This document shows, piece by piece, positions 23,723 through 32,628 of a stretch of 64,000 bases of DNA. This DNA is from Winogradskyella eckloniae (GTDB lineage: Bacteria > Bacteroidota > Bacteroidia > Flavobacteriales > Flavobacteriaceae). The stretch spans positions 1-64,000 of the forward strand of contig NZ_JABRWP010000002.1 of the NCBI RefSeq assembly GCF_013249045.1, given 5' to 3'. Both the position numbers and the translations under genes were made by a program. Under the pieces are notes generated by a model. The model saw nothing but the letters and a program-made list of their open reading frames with translations. It was not told the origin of the DNA and did no database searches. The number at the start of each line of letters is the position of its first letter. Positions within the stretch are counted from its first letter, which is position 1.

Positions 23723-24745
23723 ATGATTTTTAAAAAGTACGTTTTATGTCTAATGTGTATCGTTATTACAACAATGCATATGGATTTAAGTGCCCAAAAT
23801 GAATCCGATAATTCTATAAAAATGACTTCAAAATTAATACAACCACCATATTTAAAAGCAGGTGATACCGTGGCTATTGTGGCACCTTCAGGGATATTAA
23901 AAAATAGAGAGCGCGAAGTACAACAAGCTTTAGATCTACTTAAAAGTTGGGGTTTACACGCCATTGTGGGTAAGCATGTATTTAGTAAGTCTAATCATTT
24001 TGCAGGTACAGACGATGAACGTTGTGAAGATCTACAAAACGCTATGGACGACCCAAAAATTAGTGCCATTTGGTGTGCAAGAGGTGGTTACGGAACTGTT
24101 AGAATTTTAGATAAATTAAATTATACAGCGTTTAAGAAAAAGCCAAAATGGATTATAGGCTATTCAGATATTACAGCATTGCATAACCAAATACATAATG
24201 AAGGATTTCAGTCCTTACACGCTTTAATGTGCGTGAGTTTAACTAAAGATCTAAATGATGTAAAAACGGCTGTTTCTACTTTTAAATCAGCAATTTTTGG
24301 TCAACCTGAAGATTATACTTTAGAGGCTTCTCAATATAATAGGGAAGGCGAAACTTCTGGCGAATTAATTGGTGGGAATTTAACCATGTTGCACACCATG
24401 TTGGGTTCTGATACAAGCTTAGATACTTCTGGAAAAATCCTCTTTATTGAAGAAATTGGTGAATACAAGTATCATATAGACAGAATGTTGCAAAGTATGA
24501 AACGTGCTGGATATTTTGATAATTTAAATGGGTTAGTAGTTGGTGATATGTCTAGAATGCGAAAAAACACCACACTTTGGGGAACGTCGGTTGAGCAGCT
24601 CATTTTAGACGCTTTGGCAGATTATGATTTTCCTATTACGTTTAATATGCCAGCAGGACATGAGAAAGATAATCGTGCGTTGGTTCTAGGCAAAGTTGTA
24701 GACCTAAAGGTTGATAAAAGTGGAAGTAAATTAGCATATAAATAG
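23723..24745 (+). CDS. ldcA: LD-carboxypeptidase (peptidase family S66)
   Basis: 340 residues. After an N-terminal signal-like stretch (about residues 1-25, ending LSAQ) comes the S66 fold: LKAGDTVAIVAPSG, CARGGYGTVRILD, IIGYSDITALH where Ser in GYSD is the expected nucleophile, then EEIGEYKYHIDRML (Glu) and FNMPAGHEKDN (His) completing the Ser-Glu-His triad. It removes the terminal D-Ala from muropeptide L,D-tetrapeptides in peptidoglycan recycling. The classical enzyme is cytosolic, so the signal-like N-terminus is notable; an internal start at MTSKLIQPPY (23822) would give a cytosolic form. Confidence 0.9.
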   Translation: MIFKKYVLCLMCIVITTMHMDLSAQNESDNSIKMTSKLIQPPYLKAGDTVAIVAPSGILKNREREVQQALDLLKSWGLHAIVGKHVFSKSNHFAGTDDERCEDLQNAMDDPKISAIWCARGGYGTVRILDKLNYTAFKKKPKWIIGYSDITALHNQIHNEGFQSLHALMCVSLTKDLNDVKTAVSTFKSAIFGQPEDYTLEASQYNREGETSGELIGGNLTMLHTMLGSDTSLDTSGKILFIEEIGEYKYHIDRMLQSMKRAGYFDNLNGLVVGDMSRMRKNTTLWGTSVEQLILDALADYDFPITFNMPAGHEKDNRALVLGKVVDLKVDKSGSKLAYK

Positions 24746-24802
24746 CGTTTATGCTAGTGATTAGTGCCTGTAGCGGACGTACTAATTACACAAGATTACA
24801 TT

Positions 24803-25162
24803 ATGGCAGATCATAACGAACTTGGTAAATTAGGAGAACAATTAGCCACAGATTATCTTATTAAAAAAGGCTATGAAATTGTGGCTAGAAATTATGTGTT
24901 TCAAAAAGCTGAAATTGATATCATTGCCAAGCACAATAATTTTATGATTTGTGTTGAGGTGAAGGCTAGAAATTCTGATTTTTTTGGTGATCCACAAGAG
25001 TTTGTAACACCGCGTAAAATAAAACACTTGGTAAAAGCTATGGATGAATTTATTACAAGTAATGATATAGAATTAGAAACCCGTTTTGATATAATTGCAG
25101 TCTTAAAAAATAAAACAACCGAGCAACTGACGCATTACGAAAATGCTTTTTATCATTTTTAA
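24803..25162 (+). CDS. yraN: YraN/UPF0102 family endonuclease-like protein
   Basis: 119 residues from the ATG at 24803; an upstream in-frame ATG would add 13 residues unlike the family. UPF0102 hallmarks: HNELGKLGEQLATDYL, GYEIVARNY, KAEIDIIAKHNNFMICVEVKAR (the E..D..E-x-K nuclease-type core), TPRKIKHL. Predicted Holliday-junction-resolvase-like nuclease fold; role unproven. It starts 57 bp after ldcA and is probably co-transcribed. Confidence 0.9.
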   Translation: MADHNELGKLGEQLATDYLIKKGYEIVARNYVFQKAEIDIIAKHNNFMICVEVKARNSDFFGDPQEFVTPRKIKHLVKAMDEFITSNDIELETRFDIIAVLKNKTTEQLTHYENAFYHF

Positions 25163-25192
25163 TTCCTGACAAAGCAGAAATCTCTTTACGCT

Positions 25193-25771
25193 TTACCTAT
25201 AAAAATTCATTTCATCAATAAATTGCCAGACGTTTTCAGACAACAAAGGCCGAATATTTTTGCCATCTTTGATTTCATTTCTAATAAAAGTTGAAGATAT
25301 TTCCATAATAGGTGCATCTACTTTTATAATCTTAGGGTGCGTATGAAACTGTGTGTCAATTTGCCCTTCTGATATTCTAGGATATACATATATGTTGTGA
25401 TTTTCTAAAATGAGTTCATAGTTTTTCCACTTATGAAAACCCTTTAAATTGTCCTCACCCATAATTAAGGAGAAATCATGGTCTGGATATTTTTCTAACA
25501 AATATGTAAGCGTATCAATGGTGTAATTAGGTTGTTTTAAACCAAACTCAATAGCACTGGGTTTTAGCTTGTCGTACGTTTGAGTGGCTTGATATACCAT
25601 TTCTAAACGATGATAATTATCGAGCAGGCTACTTTTCTTTTTAAACGGACTTAAAGGTGTTACTACAAACCAAATTTGATCCAAATCACTATGTTCGGCT
25701 AAATGATTCGCAATTGTTAAATGACCAACGTGTATAGGATTAAACGTGCCAAAATATAAACCTATTTTCAT
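25193..25771 (-). CDS. nadD: Nicotinate-nucleotide adenylyltransferase
   Basis: 192 residues. Nucleotidyltransferase motifs: GTFNPIHVGHL near residue 8 (H-x-G-H), GEDNLKGFHKW near 100, and SSTFIRNEI (I-S-S-T-x-x-R) near 165. It converts nicotinate mononucleotide to deamido-NAD in NAD synthesis. Starts 1 bp after the gmk stop, so translationally linked in a yicC-gmk-nadD run common in Bacteroidota. Confident. Confidence 0.95.
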   Translation of the reverse strand: MKIGLYFGTFNPIHVGHLTIANHLAEHSDLDQIWFVVTPLSPFKKKSSLLDNYHRLEMVYQATQTYDKLKPSAIEFGLKQPNYTIDTLTYLLEKYPDHDFSLIMGEDNLKGFHKWKNYELILENHNIYVYPRISEGQIDTQFHTHPKIIKVDAPIMEISSTFIRNEIKDGKNIRPLLSENVWQFIDEMNFYR

Positions 25772-25772
25772 G

Positions 25773-26363
25773 CTATTTTGCTATAAATTCTGAGACTAAT
25801 TTATAGGCGTTTTCTAACGCTTCATCTAAATTAGAGTTGATTACAATGTCGTCAAAAAGTGGTGCAGTTGCCAATTCTGCAGGAGCTTTTGCGACACGCA
25901 TGCTAATTTTATCTTCACTTTCCTCACCGCGTTCTTTAAGTCGTCTTACGAGCTCATTTAAATCTGGTGGTTTTACAAAAATGGCAATGGTCTGTTCTGG
26001 AAACTTTCGTTTTATTCGCAAACCGCCAGAAACATCAATATCAAAAATAACATGTTTGCCTTTTGCCCAAATGCGTTCAATTTCACTTTTAAGTGTGCCA
26101 TAAAAGTTATCTCTATAAACTTCTTCCCATTCTAAGAACTCATCATTCTTAATGCGGTTTTTAAATTCCGAGAGCGATAAATAATAATAATCTTTACCGT
26201 CTGTTTCATTGCCACGTTTATCGCGCGAGGTAGCCGATATCGAAAACTCTAAGTTTAATTCTTTTTGCTGCAATAAATGACGAACAATTGTAGTTTTACC
26301 AGAACCAGATGGTGCTGAAAACACAATAAGCTTACCTTGTATTTCGTTTTTAATTTCTGACAC
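25773..26363 (-). CDS. gmk: Guanylate kinase
   Basis: 196 residues. P-loop FSAPSGSGKTT near residue 15, then SISATSRDKRGNE for GMP binding, GKDYYYLS, EWEEVYRDNFYGT, and the lid/base region RLKERGEESEDKI. It phosphorylates GMP to GDP with ATP in the cytoplasm. Sits between a yicC-like gene (39 bp upstream) and nadD (1 bp downstream). Confident. Confidence 0.96.
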   Translation of the reverse strand: MSEIKNEIQGKLIVFSAPSGSGKTTIVRHLLQQKELNLEFSISATSRDKRGNETDGKDYYYLSLSEFKNRIKNDEFLEWEEVYRDNFYGTLKSEIERIWAKGKHVIFDIDVSGGLRIKRKFPEQTIAIFVKPPDLNELVRRLKERGEESEDKISMRVAKAPAELATAPLFDDIVINSNLDEALENAYKLVSEFIAK

Positions 26364-26402
26364 TTTTCTTTGATTTACTAATGTTTTTGATTGTGAATTC
26401 CA

Positions 26403-27260
26403 TTAAAGGACATTTAACATTTGTTCCTTAATTTTTTCGAGTTCATCTTTCATCTGTACTACTAACTTTTGCATAGGAGCGTAGTTAGATTTAGATCCTA
26501 TAGTATTGATTTCTCTTCCAATTTCTTGTGAGATAAAACCTAACTTTTTCCCGTTAGAATCGTCTGAATTTAAAGTTTGAAGAAAATACTCTAAGTGATT
26601 ATCTAATCTTACTTTTTCTTCGGTAATATCAAATTTTTCTATGTAGTAAACCAATTCTTGTTCAAAACGGTTTTCGTCAACTTTTTCTTTTATATCTGAA
26701 ATACCTTTTTCTAGCCTTGCTCTTACACCATCTATTCGATCAGGATCCATGGTAATCACCTCGCTTAATAAACGTTTTAAAGTTGCAATTCTATCAATAA
26801 AATCTTGCTTTAAAGTTTCACCTTCGTCTTTTCGGTAGCCAACAATTTTTGTAATAGCATCACCAATAGAGTTGGCAATTAAAGACCACTCTTCTTCATC
26901 TATATCGTCGCGCTCTGTAGTGACAGCATCCGGAAGTCTAATCGCCATTTTTAGTAACTCTGTAGCGTCACCATCAACAACATCTTTGAGTTGTTTTATG
27001 TATTCTTTTACGACGGTTTTGTTGATTTTAGAACTGGTGTCTTCACCTGTAATTTCTACAAATAATGAAAAGTCTACTTTGCCACGTCCTAGGTGTTTTG
27101 AAATAAGTTTTCTTATCTCTAATTCCTTGGCTCTATACATGGATGGCATGCGCGCATTCAAGTCTAAACTTTTACTATTTAAAGATTTTAATTCTATAGA
27201 AACTTTTTTTGTTGGGAGCTGTAAAACAGATTTCCCATAACCTGTCATCGATTGTATCAT
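26403..27260 (-). CDS. yicC: YicC/YloC family endoribonuclease
   Basis: 285 residues from the ATG at 27258-27260 (MIQSMTGYGKS, the invariant family start). An in-frame extension of 39 residues upstream reads through the promoter region and is rejected. Family landmarks: VSIELKSLNSKSLDLNARMP, the GKVDFSLFVE strand, EFDI-like YYIEKFDITEEKVRLDNHLEYF and the C-terminal GKKLGFISQEIGREINTIGSK. E. coli YicC is an RNA-cleaving enzyme involved in RNA decay. Upstream of gmk, as in many bacteria. Confidence 0.92.
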   Translation of the reverse strand: MIQSMTGYGKSVLQLPTKKVSIELKSLNSKSLDLNARMPSMYRAKELEIRKLISKHLGRGKVDFSLFVEITGEDTSSKINKTVVKEYIKQLKDVVDGDATELLKMAIRLPDAVTTERDDIDEEEWSLIANSIGDAITKIVGYRKDEGETLKQDFIDRIATLKRLLSEVITMDPDRIDGVRARLEKGISDIKEKVDENRFEQELVYYIEKFDITEEKVRLDNHLEYFLQTLNSDDSNGKKLGFISQEIGREINTIGSKSNYAPMQKLVVQMKDELEKIKEQMLNVL

Positions 27261-27388
27261 TAGGATTTTTACTATTGAAGTTGTGCAAAGGTACAAAATA
27301 GAACTGTTTTTAACCGAATTAAAATTAATGGCAACTCTTGCGCTCGCCTTGGATACTTTCTTAACTTTGTTTCGCAAAAATTTAAGTT

Positions 27389-27874
27389 ATGAAGACCTAC
27401 AAAAAACAGTTTGAAATTAGATGGAGTGATGTAGATGCGAATGGACATCTGGCCAATTCTGCTTATACTAATTTTATGAGCCACGCTCGAATGTCTTTTT
27501 TTTCTGATCAAGGCTTTTCTATGCCAGAAATTATGAAACATAATGTTGGTCCTGTGGTGTTTTATGAGCATATGTATTATTTTAAAGAGTCTTTTCTCGG
27601 TACGCCAATTACAGTAACTATTGAAGTATCTGGTTTAAGTGAAGATGGTATGTTGTTTATGTTTGAACATAATTTTTACAACCATAAAGGCGAAAATTTA
27701 GCCTATTGCGAAATGCAAGGTGGTTGGATAGACTTAAAAGCAAGAAAATTAACGGGCTTACCAAAACCATTATTAGACTTGGCTCATACATTTCCAAAAT
27801 CAGACAGCTTTAAAGTGCTTACAAAAGAAGATACACGTAAGCATGGCGTAAGACCAAAACCGATGGCATTGTAA
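27389..27874 (+). CDS. Acyl-CoA thioesterase, 4HBT hot-dog fold
   Basis: 161 residues. The N-terminus FEIRWSDVDANGHLANSAYTNF carries the 4-hydroxybenzoyl-CoA thioesterase/FadM-type pattern, with Asp in WSDVD and the GH that follow the first strand; GGWIDLKARKLTGLP ends the fold. Predicted to hydrolyse acyl-CoA thioesters; substrate not evident. Divergent from the yicC operon, with 128 bp between starts. Confidence 0.85.
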   Translation: MKTYKKQFEIRWSDVDANGHLANSAYTNFMSHARMSFFSDQGFSMPEIMKHNVGPVVFYEHMYYFKESFLGTPITVTIEVSGLSEDGMLFMFEHNFYNHKGENLAYCEMQGGWIDLKARKLTGLPKPLLDLAHTFPKSDSFKVLTKEDTRKHGVRPKPMAL

Positions 27875-27929
27875 ATAGTATAACAGGTATAATTCTTGCG
27901 CTTTTTTGTTTAAACTAAAAATAGTGTTT

Positions 27930-27975
27930 AAAAAGGTTGAAGTGCATTTTGCGTAATAGGTGTTACAACCTTTTT
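27930..27975. terminator. Possible terminator between convergent genes
   Basis: TAAAAAGGTTG (27929-27939) pairs with CAACCTTTTT (27966-27975) around a long 26-base loop. Stem is good, loop is long; modest confidence. Confidence 0.35.
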
Positions 27976-28008
27976 GGGCGAGATAGTGTTTGTGTTTGTA
28001 AAAACAAA

Positions 28009-28902
28009 CTAATCTGCTTTTTTAGATTTAAGCGAAACTAAATAGACACCAGAAAAAATTAGAAGCATCGCTATGATTTTTAAGGTATCCATACGATCTG
28101 CTCCCATGACTAATGCAAATAAACCTGCAATCACAGGTTGTAAATAAATAAAAACACCAACGGTTGAAGCTTTCAACTTATTTAACGCAATAGGATTAAG
28201 TAAGTAAGTACCAAAAGTTGCACCAACCACAACAAAGGCAATAGAGAAATATATATGTGGCGAAAACGTGTCCCAAGGTATGGCTTTAAATTCGGTGTAA
28301 CCAAAAGGCAAGACCATAAAAAAGCCAAAAAGGAATAACCATTTTATAAATGTAAAGGGATGGTATTTTTTAGTTAATTGCTTAATTAAAATGACATATA
28401 TACTATAGAAAATAGCATTTAAGAATATAAAAGTATTGCCTAAAACAACATTGTCGCCAACTCTATCTGAATCTCCAAAAAGCGTTAAGACTAAAGCGCC
28501 AGAGAACGCAATAGTGATACCAACAATTTTTAAAATGGTCACTTTTTCTTTTAAAACAAAAGACGATAAAATTAAAATAATAACAGGTGTAATGGTTGTT
28601 ATTGCTGCAGCATGTATTGGTGTTGTAAGTTCTACACCTTTTAGAAAAAACAGCATATTAATGCACACACCAAAAAGTGCTGCGATAAAAAACTTAAAAT
28701 AATCACCGCGTTCTATTTTTTCTTTTGGCAACCATATACTAATTAACCAAAATAAAATAGCTGCTCCACCAACTCTTAAAATAGTTAAAGCAAAAGGCGG
28801 AACAAAATTGCCATTCATTACAATTTTTGCATAGGTATAGTTTAGTCCATATAACACTTGAACCATAATCAATGCAAAAAGCGCAAAACCTCTACTTTGC
28901 AT
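28009..28902 (-). CDS. EamA/DMT-family transporter
   Basis: 297 residues with ten hydrophobic segments in two EamA repeats of five (first begins FALFALIMVQVLYGLNYTYAK, second around NTFIFLNAIFYSIYVILI). Inner-membrane drug/metabolite exporter family; substrate not predictable. The C-terminal KSKKAD is cytosolic-type basic. Its start overlaps the end of the ArsC-like gene by 11 bp, so the two are co-translated. Confidence 0.88.
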   Translation of the reverse strand: MQSRGFALFALIMVQVLYGLNYTYAKIVMNGNFVPPFALTILRVGGAAILFWLISIWLPKEKIERGDYFKFFIAALFGVCINMLFFLKGVELTTPIHAAAITTITPVIILILSSFVLKEKVTILKIVGITIAFSGALVLTLFGDSDRVGDNVVLGNTFIFLNAIFYSIYVILIKQLTKKYHPFTFIKWLFLFGFFMVLPFGYTEFKAIPWDTFSPHIYFSIAFVVVGATFGTYLLNPIALNKLKASTVGVFIYLQPVIAGLFALVMGADRMDTLKIIAMLLIFSGVYLVSLKSKKAD

Positions 28903-29248
28903 GGATAGCGGTTTTAGCAGATGCTACAGTCTTTTTAGAATTGCCTATAAATATCTGGTCGTTAAAAACAATAACAGGGCGTTTTAAAAACGTGTAATGT
29001 TCTAAAATGTAGTTTTTATAATCGTTTTCTGAAAGTGATTTATCTTTTAAACCCAATTCTTTATAAAGTCGTGCACGTTTACTAAATAAATTCTCATAGC
29101 TATCTGTAAGCGCTCGCATGGCTTCAATGTGTTGCTCAGTAATAGGTTTGGTTTTAATATCCTGTAACTCAAACCCTTCTGGTAACTCTAGCTCATTAAT
29201 GATTCTAGTACACGTATTACAAGTGCTTAAATAATATATTTTTTTCAT
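28892..29248 (-). CDS. ArsC/Spx-family thioredoxin-fold protein
   Basis: 118 residues, the usual length for ArsC-like reductases. YYLSTCNTCTRII has the CxxC at residues 10 and 13 near the N-terminus, then FSKRARLYKELG and FLKRPVIVFNDQIFIG, which match the ArsC family order. Could be an arsenate reductase-like or Spx-like protein. The CxxC form is typical of the YffB/Spx branch rather than the glutaredoxin-coupled E. coli ArsC. No arsenic-resistance neighbours, so function left open. Confidence 0.85.
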   Translation of the reverse strand: MKKIYYLSTCNTCTRIINELELPEGFELQDIKTKPITEQHIEAMRALTDSYENLFSKRARLYKELGLKDKSLSENDYKNYILEHYTFLKRPVIVFNDQIFIGNSKKTVASAKTAIHAK

Positions 29249-29330
29249 ATCAGAAATCTATATAATTTTGAGATTGCAAAGTAACCGTATTTAAAGGGGA
29301 TTTTAAGTACATTTAAGAAAAATATATTTT

Positions 29331-30575
29331 ATGGATTACTATTCTATTGCCACTGTTTTAATTGTGTTATCGGCAATCTTCGGCTATTTAAATGTGAAGT
29401 TTTTAAAACTTCCAATTACCATTGGTTTAATGATAATAACTATTGTGTTTACAGTGGTTTTAGTAGGTATTGCACAGTTTGATGATACACTACTCATTAA
29501 AGAACGCGAATTTATAGCGTTAATAGATTTTGAAACCGTATTACTAGATATTATGCTGAGTTTTCTATTATTTGCTGGTGCTTTGCATACTAATTTTAAC
29601 CAGTTAAAAGTGCAACGTTGGCCCATCATGGCATTTGCCACCTTAGGGGTTTTAGTCTCTACCTTTTTAGTGGGTATTACGATGTTTTACGTTCTAAAAA
29701 TGATGAGTTTAGAGGTCAATTTTATCTATTGTTTATTGTTTGGTGCTTTAATTTCGCCAACAGACCCTATTGCGGTTTTAGGGATATTGAAAAAAGCTGG
29801 CGCACCTAAAAAATTAGAAACCAAAATTGTAGGCGAATCATTATTTAATGATGGTGTAGGTGTGGTTGTCTTTTTAACCATTTTTGCCATTGCTGCTAAA
29901 CCAGATGCAGCGATTGAGTTTTCGGATATAGCTACACTTTTTGGACAAGAAGTTATTGGTGGCATTGCTTTAGGTCTTTTATTAGGTTGGGTTACGTATC
30001 GCTTAATGAAATCTATTGATAATTACGAAATTGAAGTTATTTTAACGCTAGCCACAGTAATGGGAGGCACCATGTTAGCACAACAGTTTCATTTGTCAGC
30101 ACCTTTAGCCATGGTTACAGCTGGCCTTATTGTAGGTAATGATACGGTTAGAGATACTGCAATGTCTGAAACCACTGAAGCTTATGTCGATAAATTTTGG
30201 GAGCTAGTGGATGTTTTATTAAATACTATTTTATTTGTTATGATCGGTATGGAAATGCTGGTGTTAACCTTAGAAGGTAAATTTATTTATGCAGGTTTAT
30301 TGGCAATTCCAATTATCTTAATGTGTCGTTATATTTCTTTGTTTTTGCCTATTAAATTCTTTGAAAAACGATTAGATTTTGTGCCAAAAACCAATTTAAT
30401 AATGACTTGGGGCGGATTGCGAGGCGGAATCTCAATTGCACTAGCATTAAGCTTAACGGCCGAGATGCACAGAGAATTATTTTTAGTTATTACCTATGTG
30501 GTCGTTGTGGTCTCTATTGTAGGACAAGGTTTAACCGTTGGCCCAATTATAAAACGATTAACACGCGTTAAATAG
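29331..30575 (+). CDS. Na+/H+ antiporter, CPA1 (NhaP-like) family
   Basis: 414 residues, about twelve membrane segments. Motifs include LFGALISPTDPIAVLGILKK and GESLFNDGVGVVVFLTIF (the catalytic ND pair of CPA1 antiporters), and near the end WGGLRGGISIALALSL. Exchanges Na+ (or K+) for protons at the inner membrane. Ends 1 bp before the convergent lipoprotein gene's stop, leaving no room for a separate terminator. Confidence 0.93.
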   Translation: MDYYSIATVLIVLSAIFGYLNVKFLKLPITIGLMIITIVFTVVLVGIAQFDDTLLIKEREFIALIDFETVLLDIMLSFLLFAGALHTNFNQLKVQRWPIMAFATLGVLVSTFLVGITMFYVLKMMSLEVNFIYCLLFGALISPTDPIAVLGILKKAGAPKKLETKIVGESLFNDGVGVVVFLTIFAIAAKPDAAIEFSDIATLFGQEVIGGIALGLLLGWVTYRLMKSIDNYEIEVILTLATVMGGTMLAQQFHLSAPLAMVTAGLIVGNDTVRDTAMSETTEAYVDKFWELVDVLLNTILFVMIGMEMLVLTLEGKFIYAGLLAIPIILMCRYISLFLPIKFFEKRLDFVPKTNLIMTWGGLRGGISIALALSLTAEMHRELFLVITYVVVVVSIVGQGLTVGPIIKRLTRVK

Positions 30576-31295
30576 TTATTTAATCCTTAAATACGAATCT
30601 ACAGCTTCAAATGGAATGACAAATTCAAAATAACCTTGGTCGTAAGACACAACGTCGTAAGGATTATAAAGTAAAACGAGTCCATCGTCGCTGTAGCCTA
30701 TGTTTTCTGGTAATTGAAATGGTTTTCCAAAGAAGAAATCGTCCATGTTTAGAGTAGTATCTTTTAATTCGGATGCCTTTTTAAAATGGATTTGAGCAAG
30801 GGATTTAAGATCGTTTTTATTTTCGATAAAGTCATCAAGGGTTAAAATAGTTCCTGTTTTAGCATCTAAGTTCAAAAACTTAATTTGGTCGTTACCATGT
30901 GCACCACCTTTAAATTCGTATGTGCTAATTACAATAGTTAACACAGCTTCGGATTGATATACCAGTTCCGTCTCTACGTCTAATTCCCAAACAGGCTCAG
31001 AAGCTTCATCAAAGTTCTTTTTAAACTCAAGAAACTCGTTATTAAAGTCTTTAAAAAGTGTGTTAAGGTCGCTTTTAGTGTCAGCTATGCTTAACGTTTC
31101 TACAATAGCATTTTCAATATTTTGATTAATGGTTGTACTGCGTTGGTCTTTACCTTCGGCTTTGCTAAACGTAGCGGTTATTTCAGCATCAAACGATTCG
31201 TTAAGAGAAATTGTTTCAAACGTGGCTGGTTTAACGTCTTCAGAACACGAGGTTAAAACAATAATAAAAAAGAATAAAGTGAGCATACGTTTCAT
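30576..31295 (-). CDS. DUF3298 (PdaC/RsiV-like) lipoprotein
   Basis: 239 residues; signal peptide MKRMLTLFFFIIVLTSC with lipobox Cys at residue 17. The C-terminal half has the DUF3298 pattern: EFKGGAHGNDQIKFLNLDAKTG, LTLDDFIE, then GLVLLYNPYDVVSY. The N-terminal half fits DUF4163. These domains occur in PdaC-type and RsiV-type envelope proteins that interact with lysozyme or peptidoglycan. Function here not shown. Confidence 0.83.
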   Translation of the reverse strand: MKRMLTLFFFIIVLTSCSEDVKPATFETISLNESFDAEITATFSKAEGKDQRSTTINQNIENAIVETLSIADTKSDLNTLFKDFNNEFLEFKKNFDEASEPVWELDVETELVYQSEAVLTIVISTYEFKGGAHGNDQIKFLNLDAKTGTILTLDDFIENKNDLKSLAQIHFKKASELKDTTLNMDDFFFGKPFQLPENIGYSDDGLVLLYNPYDVVSYDQGYFEFVIPFEAVDSYLRIK

Positions 31296-31365
31296 AATAA
31301 ATGAGGCTTATGATTTAGAAACAATAAAGGTATTATTTAGATTTAAGTTAGAACGAATAATCCAT

Positions 31366-31373
31366 TAAATTTG
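31366..31373 (+). promoter_or_regulatory. -7 box for the cystathionine synthase gene
   Basis: TAAATTTG fits TAnnTTTG, 39 bp before the ATG at 31413. No TTG at standard spacing upstream. Confidence 0.45.
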
Positions 31374-31412
31374 TTGTGATTTTAATTCGAAATTTCAAAT
31401 ACCTGATTAATT

Positions 31413-32552
31413 ATGAAATTCAATACAAAAACCATTCATGGTGGCCAAAAACCAGATGCGGCTTATGGTGCCATAATGCCACCTATTTATCAGACATCGA
31501 CATTTGCTCAGTCTACACCAGGTGGTCATAAAGGCTATGAATACGCACGTTCGGCGAACCCAACACGTCATGCCTTAGAAGAAGCTTTTGCTAGTATTGA
31601 AAACGGAAAATTTGGTTTGGCTTTTGGTTCTGGTTTAGCAGCCATAGATGCCGTTTTAAAATTACTAAAACCAGGAGATGAGGTACTGTCTACTAATGAT
31701 TTGTATAGTGGCACGTATCGCTTATTTACTAAAATTTATGAAGACTTCGGAATAAAATTTAATTTCATTGGTATGCAAAATGCCAATCATATTGAAGATT
31801 ACATTACGGATAGTACCAAACTGATTTGGGTAGAAACACCAACCAACCCAATGATGCATATTATAGATATAGTGACCACTGCTAATATTGCTAAAAAGCA
31901 TAAGGTGCTTTTCGCTGTAGATAACACATTTGCTACGCCATATTTACAACAGCCTTTAGATTTGGGTGCAGATATTGTAATGCACTCTGCAACTAAATAT
32001 CTAGGCGGTCATAGTGATTTAGTAATGGGAGCTTTAGTTGTAAAGGATAAGGAATTGGCAGAGCGTTTGTATTTTATTCAGAATGCAAGTGGTGCTATTT
32101 GTGGTCCTCAAGATGCCTTTTTGGCCTTAAGGGGAATAAAAACGTTACACGTAAGAATGCAAAGACATTGTGAAAACGGTAGAGCTGTGGCAGAATATTT
32201 AGACAATCATCCAAAAATTGAAAAGGTATATTGGCCTGGATTTAAGCATCATCCTAATCATGCTATAGCCAAAACACAAATGAGAGATTTTGGTGGCATG
32301 GTGTCCTTTACAACAAAAGGGAATAATTACGAGGCGTCTATAAAAATTGTAGAAAACTTAAAAATATTTACACTAGCCGAATCGCTTGGAGGTGTAGAGT
32401 CTTTAGCGGGTCATCCGGCAAGTATGACGCACGCTAGTATTCCTAAAAAAGACCGAGAAAAAATAGGTGTAGTAGATTCTTTAATACGCTTAAGTGTTGG
32501 GATAGAAGATGAAGCGGATTTAATTGCCGATTTAAAACAAGCCATTGGGTAA
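31413..32552 (+). CDS. Cystathionine gamma-synthase/lyase family PLP enzyme
   Basis: 379 residues. Cys/Met-metabolism PLP fold: YARSANPTRHALEEAFA, FGSGLAAIDAVL, VETPTNPMMHIIDI, AVDNTFATPY, and HSATKYLGGHSD, where Lys195 forms the PLP Schiff base; SLGGVESLAGHPASMTH near the end. Either synthase (methionine synthesis) or lyase (transsulfuration to cysteine); sequence alone does not separate them. Monocistronic with a strong terminator. No riboswitch seen upstream. Confidence 0.93.
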   Translation: MKFNTKTIHGGQKPDAAYGAIMPPIYQTSTFAQSTPGGHKGYEYARSANPTRHALEEAFASIENGKFGLAFGSGLAAIDAVLKLLKPGDEVLSTNDLYSGTYRLFTKIYEDFGIKFNFIGMQNANHIEDYITDSTKLIWVETPTNPMMHIIDIVTTANIAKKHKVLFAVDNTFATPYLQQPLDLGADIVMHSATKYLGGHSDLVMGALVVKDKELAERLYFIQNASGAICGPQDAFLALRGIKTLHVRMQRHCENGRAVAEYLDNHPKIEKVYWPGFKHHPNHAIAKTQMRDFGGMVSFTTKGNNYEASIKIVENLKIFTLAESLGGVESLAGHPASMTHASIPKKDREKIGVVDSLIRLSVGIEDEADLIADLKQAIG

Positions 32553-32574
32553 GTGGCTAGAAAAAATTAGATAC

Positions 32575-32610
32575 AAAAAAAGACCAAGTCAGAAGATTTG
32601 GTCTTTTTTG
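32575..32610. terminator. Bidirectional terminator
   Basis: AAAAAAGACCAA (32576-32587) pairs with TTGGTCTTTTTT (32598-32609), perfect 12-bp stem, between convergent genes. Confidence 0.85.
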
Positions 32611-32628
32611 TATGTTGTATTTTGTTTT

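Noticed and set aside
27261..27377. N-terminal extension of the YicC-like protein
   Set aside because: The invariant family start MIQSMTGYGKS begins at 27260; the extension reads through the divergent promoter region.
31296..31412. SAM riboswitch upstream of the cystathionine synthase gene
   Set aside because: Only 117 bp, AT-rich, no SAM-type helices or conserved core seen.
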